In this document: one piece after another, positions 11,785 to 19,295 of the stretch | How the letters are laid out: every line of letters starts with the position of its first letter | Numbering within the stretch: the first letter of the stretch is position 1 | Source: MM2 sp035460165 | GTDB taxonomy: Bacteria > Pseudomonadota > Gammaproteobacteria > Burkholderiales > Methylophilaceae | Reading direction: 5' to 3' | Length of the DNA stretch: 64,000 bases | Assembly (NCBI GenBank): GCA_035460165.1 | Contig: DATHWW010000017.1 | Coordinates: forward strand, 1-64,000 | Translations under genes and position numbers: made by a program | Notes under the pieces: model-generated | The model's database searches: none | Seen by the model: the letters and a program-made list of their open reading frames with translations, nothing else | Told to the model about the DNA's origin: nothing

Positions 11785-12362
11785 TTCCCGTCTCGGCTCA
11801 GTTGGTCGAAATAAAGCGCCAGCCGCGCCATGCGGCCCATCGCACGCACCGACAAGGTTGCGCCGGAAATGCCGTCTATGTTGCGATCCAGCTGTTGTTC
11901 GCTATCGAGTGCGGCGCCTTCGTATTGCTTCAGGAAGGCCGGATAGCGGACTTCTCCTCCACGGCTTTCGCGATAAACCAGTATCCGCGCTTGCAGCAGC
12001 TTGCCCTTCTCAATGACGAAGCCCGCCGTAATGAGCTCTTCCTTGCCGATTTCTTCCAGAATCCACGCCGTCTTATCGCCGGCTTTCCAGTATCGCTGCC
12101 GCAGCTGGTAAGGAGCATGCCCGAGGATTCGGGACGCCTGCGCGGCAACATCCTTGGTAAGCCAGAGGACTTCCGGCTTGGGAACGGGGGAACCGACCGC
12201 CTCCGCTGCGAATTGCTCGGGCGTCAGGTAAACATCTTCGCGCGCCTGGGAAGCGGATTGAAAGACCAATAGGCCAAATAACGCGCAGGCGAACGCCGCA
12301 CACTGCCGCAGAAATCTTACGCGGCAGTGTTCAAAGTCGACGCTCGGCCATTGCCGCATCAC
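11781..12362 (-). CDS. exported FMN-binding domain protein (RnfG/NqrC-like)
   Basis: This 193-residue protein has an N-terminal export sequence (FACALFGLLVFQSASQA) and a C-terminal FMN-binding domain. The motif DGISGATLS (about residues 164-172) matches the S(T)GATxS site where FMN is attached through a threonine phosphoester by ApbE in RnfG and NqrC. It is probably a periplasmic electron carrier. It is translationally coupled to the bacterioferritin-like gene upstream and the PepSY gene downstream, suggesting electron transfer connected with iron. No ApbE gene is visible here. Confidence 0.88.
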   Translation of the reverse strand: MMRQWPSVDFEHCRVRFLRQCAAFACALFGLLVFQSASQAREDVYLTPEQFAAEAVGSPVPKPEVLWLTKDVAAQASRILGHAPYQLRQRYWKAGDKTAWILEEIGKEELITAGFVIEKGKLLQARILVYRESRGGEVRYPAFLKQYEGAALDSEQQLDRNIDGISGATLSVRAMGRMARLALYFDQLSRDGK

Positions 12363-12829
12363 CCTCTGAATACTTCCACGTCGCCGGGCTTGCGCAGCAT
12401 CTTGTTGACTTCGCCCTGGTGCAGTTCCTCGGCGTAAATCATTTCGCGCGCATATTCTTCCAGCATCACGGATTTGTCTTCAACTTCGGCCAGCAAATCG
12501 CGATAGGCCTGCAACGCAATGCCTTCGTGCTCCAGCGATTCGCGCAGGATATCGCCGATATCGTGGTTGTGTGTTTCCAGCAGCGGGCCGATGGAAAGCG
12601 AAGGGTGGCCGCCCAGATGGGTGATCAGTTCACCCGCCTTGCCGGCGTGCATCAGCGATTCGCTCGCTTGATCGCGCAGCCAGCCGATAATGGGAATGCG
12701 GTTGTAGCCGAACACCATCAGCGAATAATGGGTGTAGCGCACAACCCCCGCCAGTTCGAGCTCGAGAATCCTGTTAAGCAATTTGACCACTTTGTCGTTC
12801 GGAGTCCCTTGTTTATCTTTCTTTGCCAT
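12359..12829 (-). CDS. bacterioferritin-like iron storage protein
   Basis: A 156-residue four-helix ferritin-like protein. Carboxylate/His positions typical of the di-iron site are seen in LELELAGVVRY, LEHEGIALQAY and EELHQGEV. In helix 2 the segment reads QASESLMHAGKAGELI; aligned by eye with classical Bfr (EMKHA), the ligand Glu before His is replaced by Ser with a Glu one turn position earlier, and the haem Met position is Leu. It may thus be a haem-poor or variant Bfr. It is the first gene of an operon with the FMN-binding and PepSY genes. Confidence 0.85.
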   Translation of the reverse strand: MAKKDKQGTPNDKVVKLLNRILELELAGVVRYTHYSLMVFGYNRIPIIGWLRDQASESLMHAGKAGELITHLGGHPSLSIGPLLETHNHDIGDILRESLEHEGIALQAYRDLLAEVEDKSVMLEEYAREMIYAEELHQGEVNKMLRKPGDVEVFRG

Positions 12830-12897
12830 GACGTACTCCTTTGCTTGGTTGATCAGGCCAACAGTTTAGCGCACCGGATTCCGTTCGGTAAAACGAC

Positions 12898-12928
12898 AAA
12901 CCCGCCACGGCGGACCATGAGCGGGCTT
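12898..12928 (-). terminator. stem-loop between the porin and the bacterioferritin-like gene
   Basis: AAACCCGC (12898-12905) pairs with GCGGGCTT (12921-12928), allowing one G-T pair. On the minus strand the stem is followed by TGTCGTTTT. It would end the porin transcript before the bacterioferritin operon. Confidence 0.5.
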
Positions 12929-12971
12929 GAGGTTGCGCCATTGCTGCAGCGAGAAGCTGCGAGCACCCTAG

Positions 12972-14204
12972 TTAGAACATATAGCCAAGGCCCATGTTCA
13001 CGCGCTTTTCCCCTTTGGTACTGTCCGGCTTGTCGAAGACCTGGTAATCCGTCTTCAACACCACCTGCGGATGCGGCCAGTAATTGGCGCCTATGGTCCA
13101 GGCATTGTTCTTGTTGGCGCGGTTACGCGTCACGTTGGACGGCACCTCGTCATGGGTGTCCCACGCTTCGTAGCGCACAAACGGGGCTAGGTCGTGATCG
13201 CCCTGTTTCCAGATATGGTAGGCAGCTTCGGCATACCAGCCGTAGAAGCGCTCGGCCGCGTTGATATTCGTCGCGGTCTTGATTTCATCCGCATCGCTCA
13301 AACGGCCTTGCGCATACAGAGCACGCAGATCGATCCGATCTTTCTGATAGCGGGCGTGCACGTCCCACATGGTCAGGCGGGCTTTTACCCCTTCCAAATC
13401 GGCATCGGATGCGCCATCCTGCCCTGTTTCACCGGTGTAGAATGCGGCGCCGACGAGCAAGCCCGGGATACCGGTGTAATTCAGCGCGCCGGATACCGCC
13501 AGATCCTCCGCCGGCGCATCCGCCACCTTGCGGCGGCCGCTCCGCACACCGGTGCTGAAGTTGCTGCTGAACCTGGCGGCATCCAGACTGGAAGTCAGGT
13601 TCAACTGATAATTGAGGCCAGGCAATGCTTCGCCGTAAATGCCAGCGCCCGCTTCCCACCAGGTGGTCGGAATGATGCGCGTTTCGATCTCATTACGCTC
13701 CACGCCGTAGAAGGTTGGCGGCTCGTGCGTTTCATTGAGGATGCCCAGCGGGATCAGGAATATACCGGCCTTGGCATTGAAATGTTTGTTGATGTTGAAA
13801 TCGAGGTAGGCCTGCTCCAACTCAACTTCGCCGCTGCCGGCCGTGCCGCTGGTGTTGTCCTTGACCAGCGCGTGCTCCAGCTCCAACTCGGACTTGAAAC
13901 TGATCCAGTCGTTGAACTTATGACCGACGAACAATACGAAACGATGGAAATCGATGCTGTCCTTGGCGGTCGCGCCGTCGCGGAAATTGTTGTAGTGCAG
14001 TTCGCCATAGCCGCCGATTGTCGTGCGGTCGACAAATCCTTGGATGCCACCTGCGCGATTCTTGTTTGACTCCGCCATTTGCAGCTTGAGGTGCTCGATT
14101 TCCTCCTGCAGCACCTCCAGCTTGTCCTCAATGGAGGTATCCGCTCCCGCATTGCTGCCAATTGCCATGGTAGAAACAAAAGCCGCCAGCCATCTCTTGG
14201 TCAT
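12972..14204 (-). CDS. outer-membrane porin (phosphate-selective porin O/P-like)
   Basis: The 410-residue product starts with a signal peptide (MTKRWLAAFVSTMAIGSNAGA), then a short coiled coil (about 25-45, SIEDKLEVLQEEIEHLKLQM) and a long beta-barrel region with many alternating aromatic strands, ending in the outer-membrane signature phenylalanine (MGLGYMF). The coiled coil plus barrel arrangement resembles trimeric OprO/P-like porins. The ATG at 14204 gives the best signal peptide. A Fur-box-like palindrome lies 23 bases upstream of this start, so iron control is likely. The substrate is unknown. Confidence 0.88.
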   Translation of the reverse strand: MTKRWLAAFVSTMAIGSNAGADTSIEDKLEVLQEEIEHLKLQMAESNKNRAGGIQGFVDRTTIGGYGELHYNNFRDGATAKDSIDFHRFVLFVGHKFNDWISFKSELELEHALVKDNTSGTAGSGEVELEQAYLDFNINKHFNAKAGIFLIPLGILNETHEPPTFYGVERNEIETRIIPTTWWEAGAGIYGEALPGLNYQLNLTSSLDAARFSSNFSTGVRSGRRKVADAPAEDLAVSGALNYTGIPGLLVGAAFYTGETGQDGASDADLEGVKARLTMWDVHARYQKDRIDLRALYAQGRLSDADEIKTATNINAAERFYGWYAEAAYHIWKQGDHDLAPFVRYEAWDTHDEVPSNVTRNRANKNNAWTIGANYWPHPQVVLKTDYQVFDKPDSTKGEKRVNMGLGYMF

Positions 14205-14226
14205 GATCGCTCCCATTAACAAGTAA

Positions 14227-14241
14227 CAAGAATCGTTCTCA
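14227..14241 (-). promoter_or_regulatory. putative Fur box upstream of the porin
   Basis: On the minus strand the 15-mer TGAGAACGATTCTTG matches the palindromic Fur core TGAGAATGATTCTCA at 12 of 15 positions. It sits just before the porin start codon. The partial symmetry lowers confidence. Confidence 0.5.
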
Positions 14242-14316
14242 AGCTCACCAGGAAATAATAGTAGCCCTCATGCCCAGGATCAATGTATTTGTAAAAAAAC
14301 GTGATCTTTCAGTCCA

Positions 14317-14592
14317 TTACCGGTCGCTATGTCCCAATGGTTTCTCCGGTGCGATCCGGTCGCGTATCAGTTGCTTCAGTTCCTTGGACTCGGGAAAACG
14401 TCCGGCCGCCTTGCGCGAGAAAATGGTCTCGTCGCCCAGCCTGACTTCGAAAATTCCGCCCGTGCCCGGCTTGAGGCAAACCCCGCCGATTTCGCTTTCA
14501 AAGGTTGTCAGGAGTTCCTGCGCCATCCAGGCTGCGCGCAACAGCCAGCGGCATTGGGTGCAATACTCAATTTCAACGATATTCTTATCCAT
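14317..14592 (-). CDS. SelT/SelW/SelH (Rdx) family thioredoxin-fold protein
   Basis: A 91-residue cytoplasmic protein starting MDKNIVEIEYCTQCRWLLRA. The CxxC (CTQC) after the first strand and the GTGGIFEVRLGDETIF segment are hallmarks of the Rdx family, here with Cys in place of selenocysteine. Redox function is inferred from the family. It stands alone between the porin and ctpA. Confidence 0.88.
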   Translation of the reverse strand: MDKNIVEIEYCTQCRWLLRAAWMAQELLTTFESEIGGVCLKPGTGGIFEVRLGDETIFSRKAAGRFPESKELKQLIRDRIAPEKPLGHSDR

Positions 14593-14724
14593 ACCAAAGA
14601 CCTCTTAATTGGCAAGGAAAACATCATAATCTTTCGCTTGGCATGCCAGCCACAAATAGCGGAAAATGAACCCCGCAAAAAAATGCTGTCTTAGAGTCAT
14701 CCTCTTCAAGGAATTCTCATCACA

Positions 14725-16134
14725 ATGCGCGCTAAATTACAAAAACTCAGCTTGGTCGGCTTCGGAGCCGTTCTGGGTGCCATGTTGTTCCTCAGCTATT
14801 CAGCTATTGCAGACAAGGAAACGAAACCGCAACTTCCGCTGGAAGACCTGCGCGCGTTCGCAGAAGTGTTCGGCAAGATCAAGAGCGATTATGTCGAGTC
14901 GGTCGAAGACAAGAAGCTGATTTCCGAGGCAATCAACGGCATGCTGTCCGGCCTCGACCCGCATTCTGCTTATCTGGATGTGGATGCATTCAAGGACCTG
15001 CAAGCCGGTACGCAAGGCGAATTTGGCGGGCTGGGTATCGAAGTTGGCATGGAAGACGGCTTCGTCAAAGTCGTTTCCCCCATTGAGGACACGCCCGCCT
15101 ACAAGGCCGGCCTGAAATCGGGGGACCTGATCATCAAGCTCGACGAAACGCCGGTCAAGGGCATGACGCTGAATGACGCAGTGAAGCGCATGCGCGGCAA
15201 GCCTGATACGCAAATCACGCTGACCGTGCTGCGCAAGACCGAAACCAAGCCGCTGATCATCACGTTGACCCGCGCCGTGATCAAGGTGCAGAGCGTCAAG
15301 TACAAGCTGGCCGAACCGGGCTATGCCTACGCACGCATCACGCAATTCCAGGAACACACCGGTGCCGATCTCGCCAAGGCGCTGAAGGCGATGCACGCCG
15401 AAAACAAGGGCGATCTCAAGGGCCTGATCCTCGACCTGCGCAATAATCCGGGCGGCCTGCTGAACGCCGCGGTCGGCGTTTCCGCAGCCTTCCTGCCCCA
15501 GAGCGAACTGGTGGTCTACACCGAAGGCCGTATCGAGGACGCCAAGATGCGCCTGACCGCGAACCCGGAAAACTATGTACGCGGCGGCCCCAAGGACGAC
15601 TACAACCGCGACCTGCCTCCGGAAATGCGTTCCGTACCCATGGTGGTGCTGATCAACGGCGGCTCGGCCTCGGCCTCCGAAATCGTCGCCGGCGCGCTGC
15701 AGGATCACAAGCGCGCCATCGTCCTCGGTACGCAAAGCTTCGGCAAAGGCTCGGTGCAAACCATCCTGCCGATGAATAACGGCACCGCGATCAAGCTGAC
15801 CACGGCGCGCTACTTCACGCCCAAGGGCCGCTCCATCCAGGCGACCGGCATCGTCCCCGATATCCAGGTGGAAGAAGCAACGCTGAACCTGGCCGAACAG
15901 GGACTCAGCATCCGTGAGTCCGACCTCAGCCGTCACCTGCTGAACCCCAAGGATAACGGCACGCCCCTGACGCCGGAGAAGCCAAGCAAGGTCATCACGC
16001 CCGAACCGGCTGCGCCTGGCACCGAAAAGGCCGACGACAAGGTTGCACCTATGGAACCGGGCTCCAAGACCGACTTCCAGTTCACACAGGCGGTCAATCT
16101 GCTCAAGGGCCTGCAGATCCTGCAGAAGAAGTAA
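14725..16134 (+). CDS. ctpA: carboxy-terminal processing protease (S41)
   Basis: A periplasmic serine protease of 469 residues. An N-terminal signal/anchor (KLSLVGFGAVLGAMLFLSYS) is followed by a PDZ domain (about 85-170, GGLGIEVGMEDGFVKVVSPI). The S41 domain carries the catalytic Ser in NGGSASASEIVAG and the Lys in GTQSFGKGSVQT. The C-terminal tail is Pro/Lys-rich. Such enzymes trim tails of envelope proteins and control cell-wall hydrolases. A perfect stem-loop terminator follows 20 bases after the stop. Confidence 0.95.
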   Translation: MRAKLQKLSLVGFGAVLGAMLFLSYSAIADKETKPQLPLEDLRAFAEVFGKIKSDYVESVEDKKLISEAINGMLSGLDPHSAYLDVDAFKDLQAGTQGEFGGLGIEVGMEDGFVKVVSPIEDTPAYKAGLKSGDLIIKLDETPVKGMTLNDAVKRMRGKPDTQITLTVLRKTETKPLIITLTRAVIKVQSVKYKLAEPGYAYARITQFQEHTGADLAKALKAMHAENKGDLKGLILDLRNNPGGLLNAAVGVSAAFLPQSELVVYTEGRIEDAKMRLTANPENYVRGGPKDDYNRDLPPEMRSVPMVVLINGGSASASEIVAGALQDHKRAIVLGTQSFGKGSVQTILPMNNGTAIKLTTARYFTPKGRSIQATGIVPDIQVEEATLNLAEQGLSIRESDLSRHLLNPKDNGTPLTPEKPSKVITPEPAAPGTEKADDKVAPMEPGSKTDFQFTQAVNLLKGLQILQKK

Positions 16135-16153
16135 GCTTTACGGAGTAACATGC

Positions 16154-16184
16154 ATGGGCGGCCATCGTGCCGCCCATATTTCTT
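16154..16184 (+). terminator. intrinsic terminator after ctpA
   Basis: ATGGGCGGC (16154-16162) and GCCGCCCAT (16169-16177) form a perfect 9-bp stem with a 6-base loop, followed by a T-rich stretch that runs into the start of the next gene at 16186. Confidence 0.7.
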
Positions 16185-16185
16185 T

Positions 16186-17388
16186 ATGATCGCCGACACC
16201 GCAGACCGCCCCAACACCGCACTTGCCGCAGAAGCAGACCGCTGCGTCGCCTGCGGCCTGTGCCTGCCGTATTGCCCGACCTATCGCAAGACGCAGTCCG
16301 AAGCCGATTCTCCGCGCGGGCGCATCCAGCTGATCAAAGCCGTCGCAGAGGGGAAGCTGCCCGCCAGCCCGCGCTTCGCGCAACATATCGACCTCTGCCT
16401 GTCCTGCCGCGCCTGCGAAAGCGCTTGTCCCAACGGCGTGCGCTACGGCGCATTAGCGGACAGCGCACGCGCGATAATCGCCGGCAACCCGGGATGGAAG
16501 CAACGCGCAACCACCTGGCTGCTGGAACACCGCACCACAACCGCCCTGGCGGGACGCATCGCCCGCTTCGGCCAAGTCACCGGCCTGCGCCGCGTTGCGA
16601 CCGCGTTGCTGCCGAGCCTCAAGACTGCCGCCGATCTTCTGCCAACGGTACCGCCGCAGGAAACCTGGCGCCCCTGCTATTCGGCCAACAATGCCAAGGG
16701 CGAAGTCGCGCTGTTTCTCGGCTGCGTGACTTCCGTCGCCGACACCGACACGCTGCGCGCCGCCATCCACGTACTCAACCACCTCGGCTACACCGTGCGC
16801 GTACCGCAGGACCAGACCTGCTGCGGCGGCATCGCCCGGCAATCCGGTGACGCCGCAGCCTCGGCACGTATGCTGGAGAAGAATGCCCACGCCTTCGGCG
16901 AGCAATCCGATGTGCCCGTCATTTCAGTCGCCAGCGGTTGCGGCAGCGGCCTGCGCGACCACATGGGTAAGCAGGTCACGGACATTTCCGCCTTCCTCGC
17001 CGCCGCCGACTGGGGCGACGTGGCGCCCGACGCCTTCAACGGCGTGATCCACGTGCACGACTCCTGCACCCTGAAGAACGCGATGCGCCAGCACAGCGAA
17101 GTCTATACATTGCTGAAGCGCATCCCGCAGGCCGACGTGCGCGCACTGCCGGGCAACGGCCAATGCTGCGGCGGCGCCGGCACCTACATGCTGACGCAAC
17201 CCGAGATGGCGCGCACCCTGCGCGATGATAAAATCAGCGCATGCGCCGAATCAGGCGCCCACCTGCTGGCAACCTCCAACATCGGCTGCGCGCTGCACAT
17301 CGCCGCCGGCCTGCGCGAAGCCGGCATGCATGTCGCAATCGCGCATCCTGTCGTGATCCTGGCAAAACAACTGGGGTGGAAACCATGA
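16186..17388 (+). CDS. glcF: Fe-S protein with CCG domains (glycolate oxidase GlcF-like)
   Basis: The 400-residue product has two [4Fe-4S] ferredoxin motifs (CVACGLCLPYCPTYR and CLSCRACESACPNG), then two cysteine-rich CCG (DUF224) domains with TCCGGIARQSG and QCCGGAGTYML, as in GlcF and related heterodisulfide-reductase-like subunits. It should pass electrons from a flavin dehydrogenase to quinone. No glcD or glcE partner is next to it, so the substrate is uncertain. I chose the ATG at 16186 since an upstream in-frame start falls inside the terminator stem. The stop overlaps the coq7 start by four bases. Confidence 0.8.
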   Translation: MIADTADRPNTALAAEADRCVACGLCLPYCPTYRKTQSEADSPRGRIQLIKAVAEGKLPASPRFAQHIDLCLSCRACESACPNGVRYGALADSARAIIAGNPGWKQRATTWLLEHRTTTALAGRIARFGQVTGLRRVATALLPSLKTAADLLPTVPPQETWRPCYSANNAKGEVALFLGCVTSVADTDTLRAAIHVLNHLGYTVRVPQDQTCCGGIARQSGDAAASARMLEKNAHAFGEQSDVPVISVASGCGSGLRDHMGKQVTDISAFLAAADWGDVAPDAFNGVIHVHDSCTLKNAMRQHSEVYTLLKRIPQADVRALPGNGQCCGGAGTYMLTQPEMARTLRDDKISACAESGAHLLATSNIGCALHIAAGLREAGMHVAIAHPVVILAKQLGWKP

Positions 17389-18011
17389 ATTTGATCGACC
17401 GCTTCATTACCGAATTCGACCAGGGCCTGCGCACCGTGCTGGCCGAAGCGCAAACCCTGCGCCCCTATCCCGACCGCGATAAAAGCGAAGCTCAACTCAG
17501 CCCATCCGAAAAACGCCATGCCGCCGCGCTGATGCGCATCAACCACAGCGGCGAAGTCTGCGCCCAGGCGCTCTACAACGGCCAAGCCCTCACCGCGCGC
17601 AATCCGGCCACGGAAGAAGCGCTAAGACAGGCCTCGCAGGAAGAAACCGAACACCTCGCCTGGTGCGAAAAACGCATCAAGGAACTCGGCAGCCACAAGA
17701 GCTTCCTGAATCCGGCGTTCTACGCTGGCTCGTTCGCGCTCGGCGCACTGGCCGGAGCGCTCGGTGACAAATGGAACCTGGGCTTCCTCGCCGAAACCGA
17801 AAACCAGGTCGGCAAACACATCGAAGGCCACCTGCAGCGCCTGCCCGAGCAGGACGAAAAAAGCCGCGCGATCCTCGAACAGATGAAAGAGGACGAAGCC
17901 AAACACGCCACTACCGCGATCAGCTACGGCGGCGCGGCGCTGCCACTGCCGGTCAGGCTGGCGATGCAGCTTTCTTCAAAAGTAATGACCAAAACAACCT
18001 ACTGGATTTAG
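17385..18011 (+). CDS. coq7: 2-polyprenyl-3-methyl-6-methoxybenzoquinol hydroxylase
   Basis: Coq7 is the di-iron monooxygenase for the penultimate ubiquinone hydroxylation. The 208-residue product carries the carboxylate/His ligands in MRINHSGEVCAQALYNGQ, EETEHLAWCEKRI, TENQVGKHIEGHL and KEDEAKHATTA. The length matches bacterial Coq7. The ATG at 17385 (MNLIDRFITEFDQGL) overlaps the preceding stop in an ATGA, which argues against the longer upstream reading. The DUF2322 gene follows two bases later. Confidence 0.95.
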   Translation: MNLIDRFITEFDQGLRTVLAEAQTLRPYPDRDKSEAQLSPSEKRHAAALMRINHSGEVCAQALYNGQALTARNPATEEALRQASQEETEHLAWCEKRIKELGSHKSFLNPAFYAGSFALGALAGALGDKWNLGFLAETENQVGKHIEGHLQRLPEQDEKSRAILEQMKEDEAKHATTAISYGGAALPLPVRLAMQLSSKVMTKTTYWI

Positions 18012-18013
18012 TT

Positions 18014-18331
18014 ATGCCCACCTTCAAGGAAAACCTCGACACCTTCCCCGCCATTGATGGCATCGTCCGCCTGGAATTGCTGGATAGCAACGGCCACATT
18101 GCTGGCACTATCGAAAACAAGGCCGGCAGCCAGGGCTCGCTACGCCTGTATCTGTATCTAGCGAACCTGTACGGCAGCATCACGCCGGAAGCGGCGGAAA
18201 AGGGCTGCGAACTGTATGCCGAGCATACAGAAGACGCCGAAGAAAATCCGGGTAAGCATCCGAACATCGACCGGCTGTTTGAAGTGATCGAAAAACAGCA
18301 ACCGCTGACGATACGCAAGATCGCAGCCTAA
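18014..18331 (+). CDS. DUF2322 family small protein
   Basis: A 105-residue acidic cytoplasmic protein (MPTFKENLDTFPAIDGIVRL) with the conserved C-terminal block HTEDAEENPGKHPNIDRLF typical of DUF2322. It begins two bases after coq7 and ends at a strong terminator, so it is the last gene of the glcF-coq7 unit. The function is not known. The longer reading frame starting at 17771 lies inside coq7 and is not used. Confidence 0.85.
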   Translation: MPTFKENLDTFPAIDGIVRLELLDSNGHIAGTIENKAGSQGSLRLYLYLANLYGSITPEAAEKGCELYAEHTEDAEENPGKHPNIDRLFEVIEKQQPLTIRKIAA

Positions 18332-18332
18332 T

Positions 18333-18360
18333 AAAAAAGCCGGCAATGCCGGCTTTTTTT
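18333..18360. terminator. bidirectional intrinsic terminator
   Basis: GCCGGC (18339-18344) and GCCGGC (18348-18353) form a stem flanked by six A on the left and seven T on the right. It ends the coq7/DUF2322 unit and can serve the convergent gene at 18376 as well. Confidence 0.9.
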
Positions 18361-18375
18361 ATTGCTGAAACAGAC

Positions 18376-18783
18376 CTAACGCTTGATTTGCATGAGTATC
18401 TCATTGGCAAGCTTTTCCATGCGCTCTAGGCTCACGTCCGCCTTTTGCAAGAATTCCTGATCATAATGATCCGGATCAGCCCAATGTTTGCCTTTTATCT
18501 GGCACCGTTTCGCAAGTTTGGAAATGCCAATGTCTTCAAGCGCAAAACTTAATTCCGTCCAAAGGACGGATAAATGGGCTTCCGTAGCATGATTACGGTT
18601 GCCAGCCTCTTTCACTTGGCGAATATAAACGGCTGTCTCTCTTGAGGCAGTAATGACATCTCTCACCGCCCTGATCGACTGCTCTTTTCTCTCCTTGCTA
18701 GCGCGACCTAGATTTGCAAGCCATGATCCGGCATGTTTGAGTATTTCCCAGAGCTGGCTAGAGGAGAGGACGTCCATTGCCAA
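18376..18783 (-). CDS. hypothetical helical protein
   Basis: A 135-residue soluble protein of mostly helical character (MAMDVLSSSQLWEILKHAGS, EKLANEILMQIKR at the end). No motif was recognised; the general look recalls four-helix-bundle (S23-like) proteins. Base composition is visibly more AT-rich than the neighbouring genes, which may indicate recent acquisition. It lies five bases downstream of the osmC stop on the same strand, so it may be expressed from the same transcript. Confidence 0.6.
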   Translation of the reverse strand: MAMDVLSSSQLWEILKHAGSWLANLGRASKERKEQSIRAVRDVITASRETAVYIRQVKEAGNRNHATEAHLSVLWTELSFALEDIGISKLAKRCQIKGKHWADPDHYDQEFLQKADVSLERMEKLANEILMQIKR

Positions 18784-18788
18784 AGCGT

Positions 18789-19208
18789 TTATGCCTCCTC
18801 GACAATCTCAAAATCATGCGTAATCTCCGCCGTCTTCCCTAGCATCAACGACGCCGAGCAATACTTCTCCGCCGACAGCTTGACCGCGCGCTCCACCTGT
18901 AACGGATTCAGCTTGCGGCCCTTCACGACAAAGTGCACGTGTATCTTGGTGAACACCTTGGGCACTTCGTCCGCGCGGGTCGCATCCAGTTCAGCGTAGC
19001 AATCGGTCACGTCCTGGCGGCCTTTCTTGAGGATGGTCACCACGTCGAAGGCAGTGCAGCTGCCCATGCCGATCAACAGCAACTCCATCGGGCGCATGCC
19101 GAGGTTGCGGCCGCCGGCATCGGGAGCGCCGTCGATGACGATGGCGTGGCCGGTTTCGGATTCGCCGACGAAACAGACGTTTTCAACCCATTTGACGCGT
19201 GCGTGCAT
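18789..19208 (-). CDS. OsmC/Ohr family peroxide-detoxifying protein
   Basis: A 139-residue protein with both redox-active cysteines of the OsmC fold, in GMGSCTAFDVVTIL (about residue 51) and AEKYCSASLML (about 115). It is closest to the YhfA/OsmC-like branch rather than Ohr, judging by MHARVKWVENVCFVGESETG. It is divergent from ubiD. Confidence 0.92.
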   Translation of the reverse strand: MHARVKWVENVCFVGESETGHAIVIDGAPDAGGRNLGMRPMELLLIGMGSCTAFDVVTILKKGRQDVTDCYAELDATRADEVPKVFTKIHVHFVVKGRKLNPLQVERAVKLSAEKYCSASLMLGKTAEITHDFEIVEEA

Positions 19209-19295
19209 GATGTTTCCCGTTTAAGTTCTGAATCTTCGGATTTTATCCGAAACCGGCTGGGGTAAACTAACGGCTCTTCATTTTGGACGGCGGCC

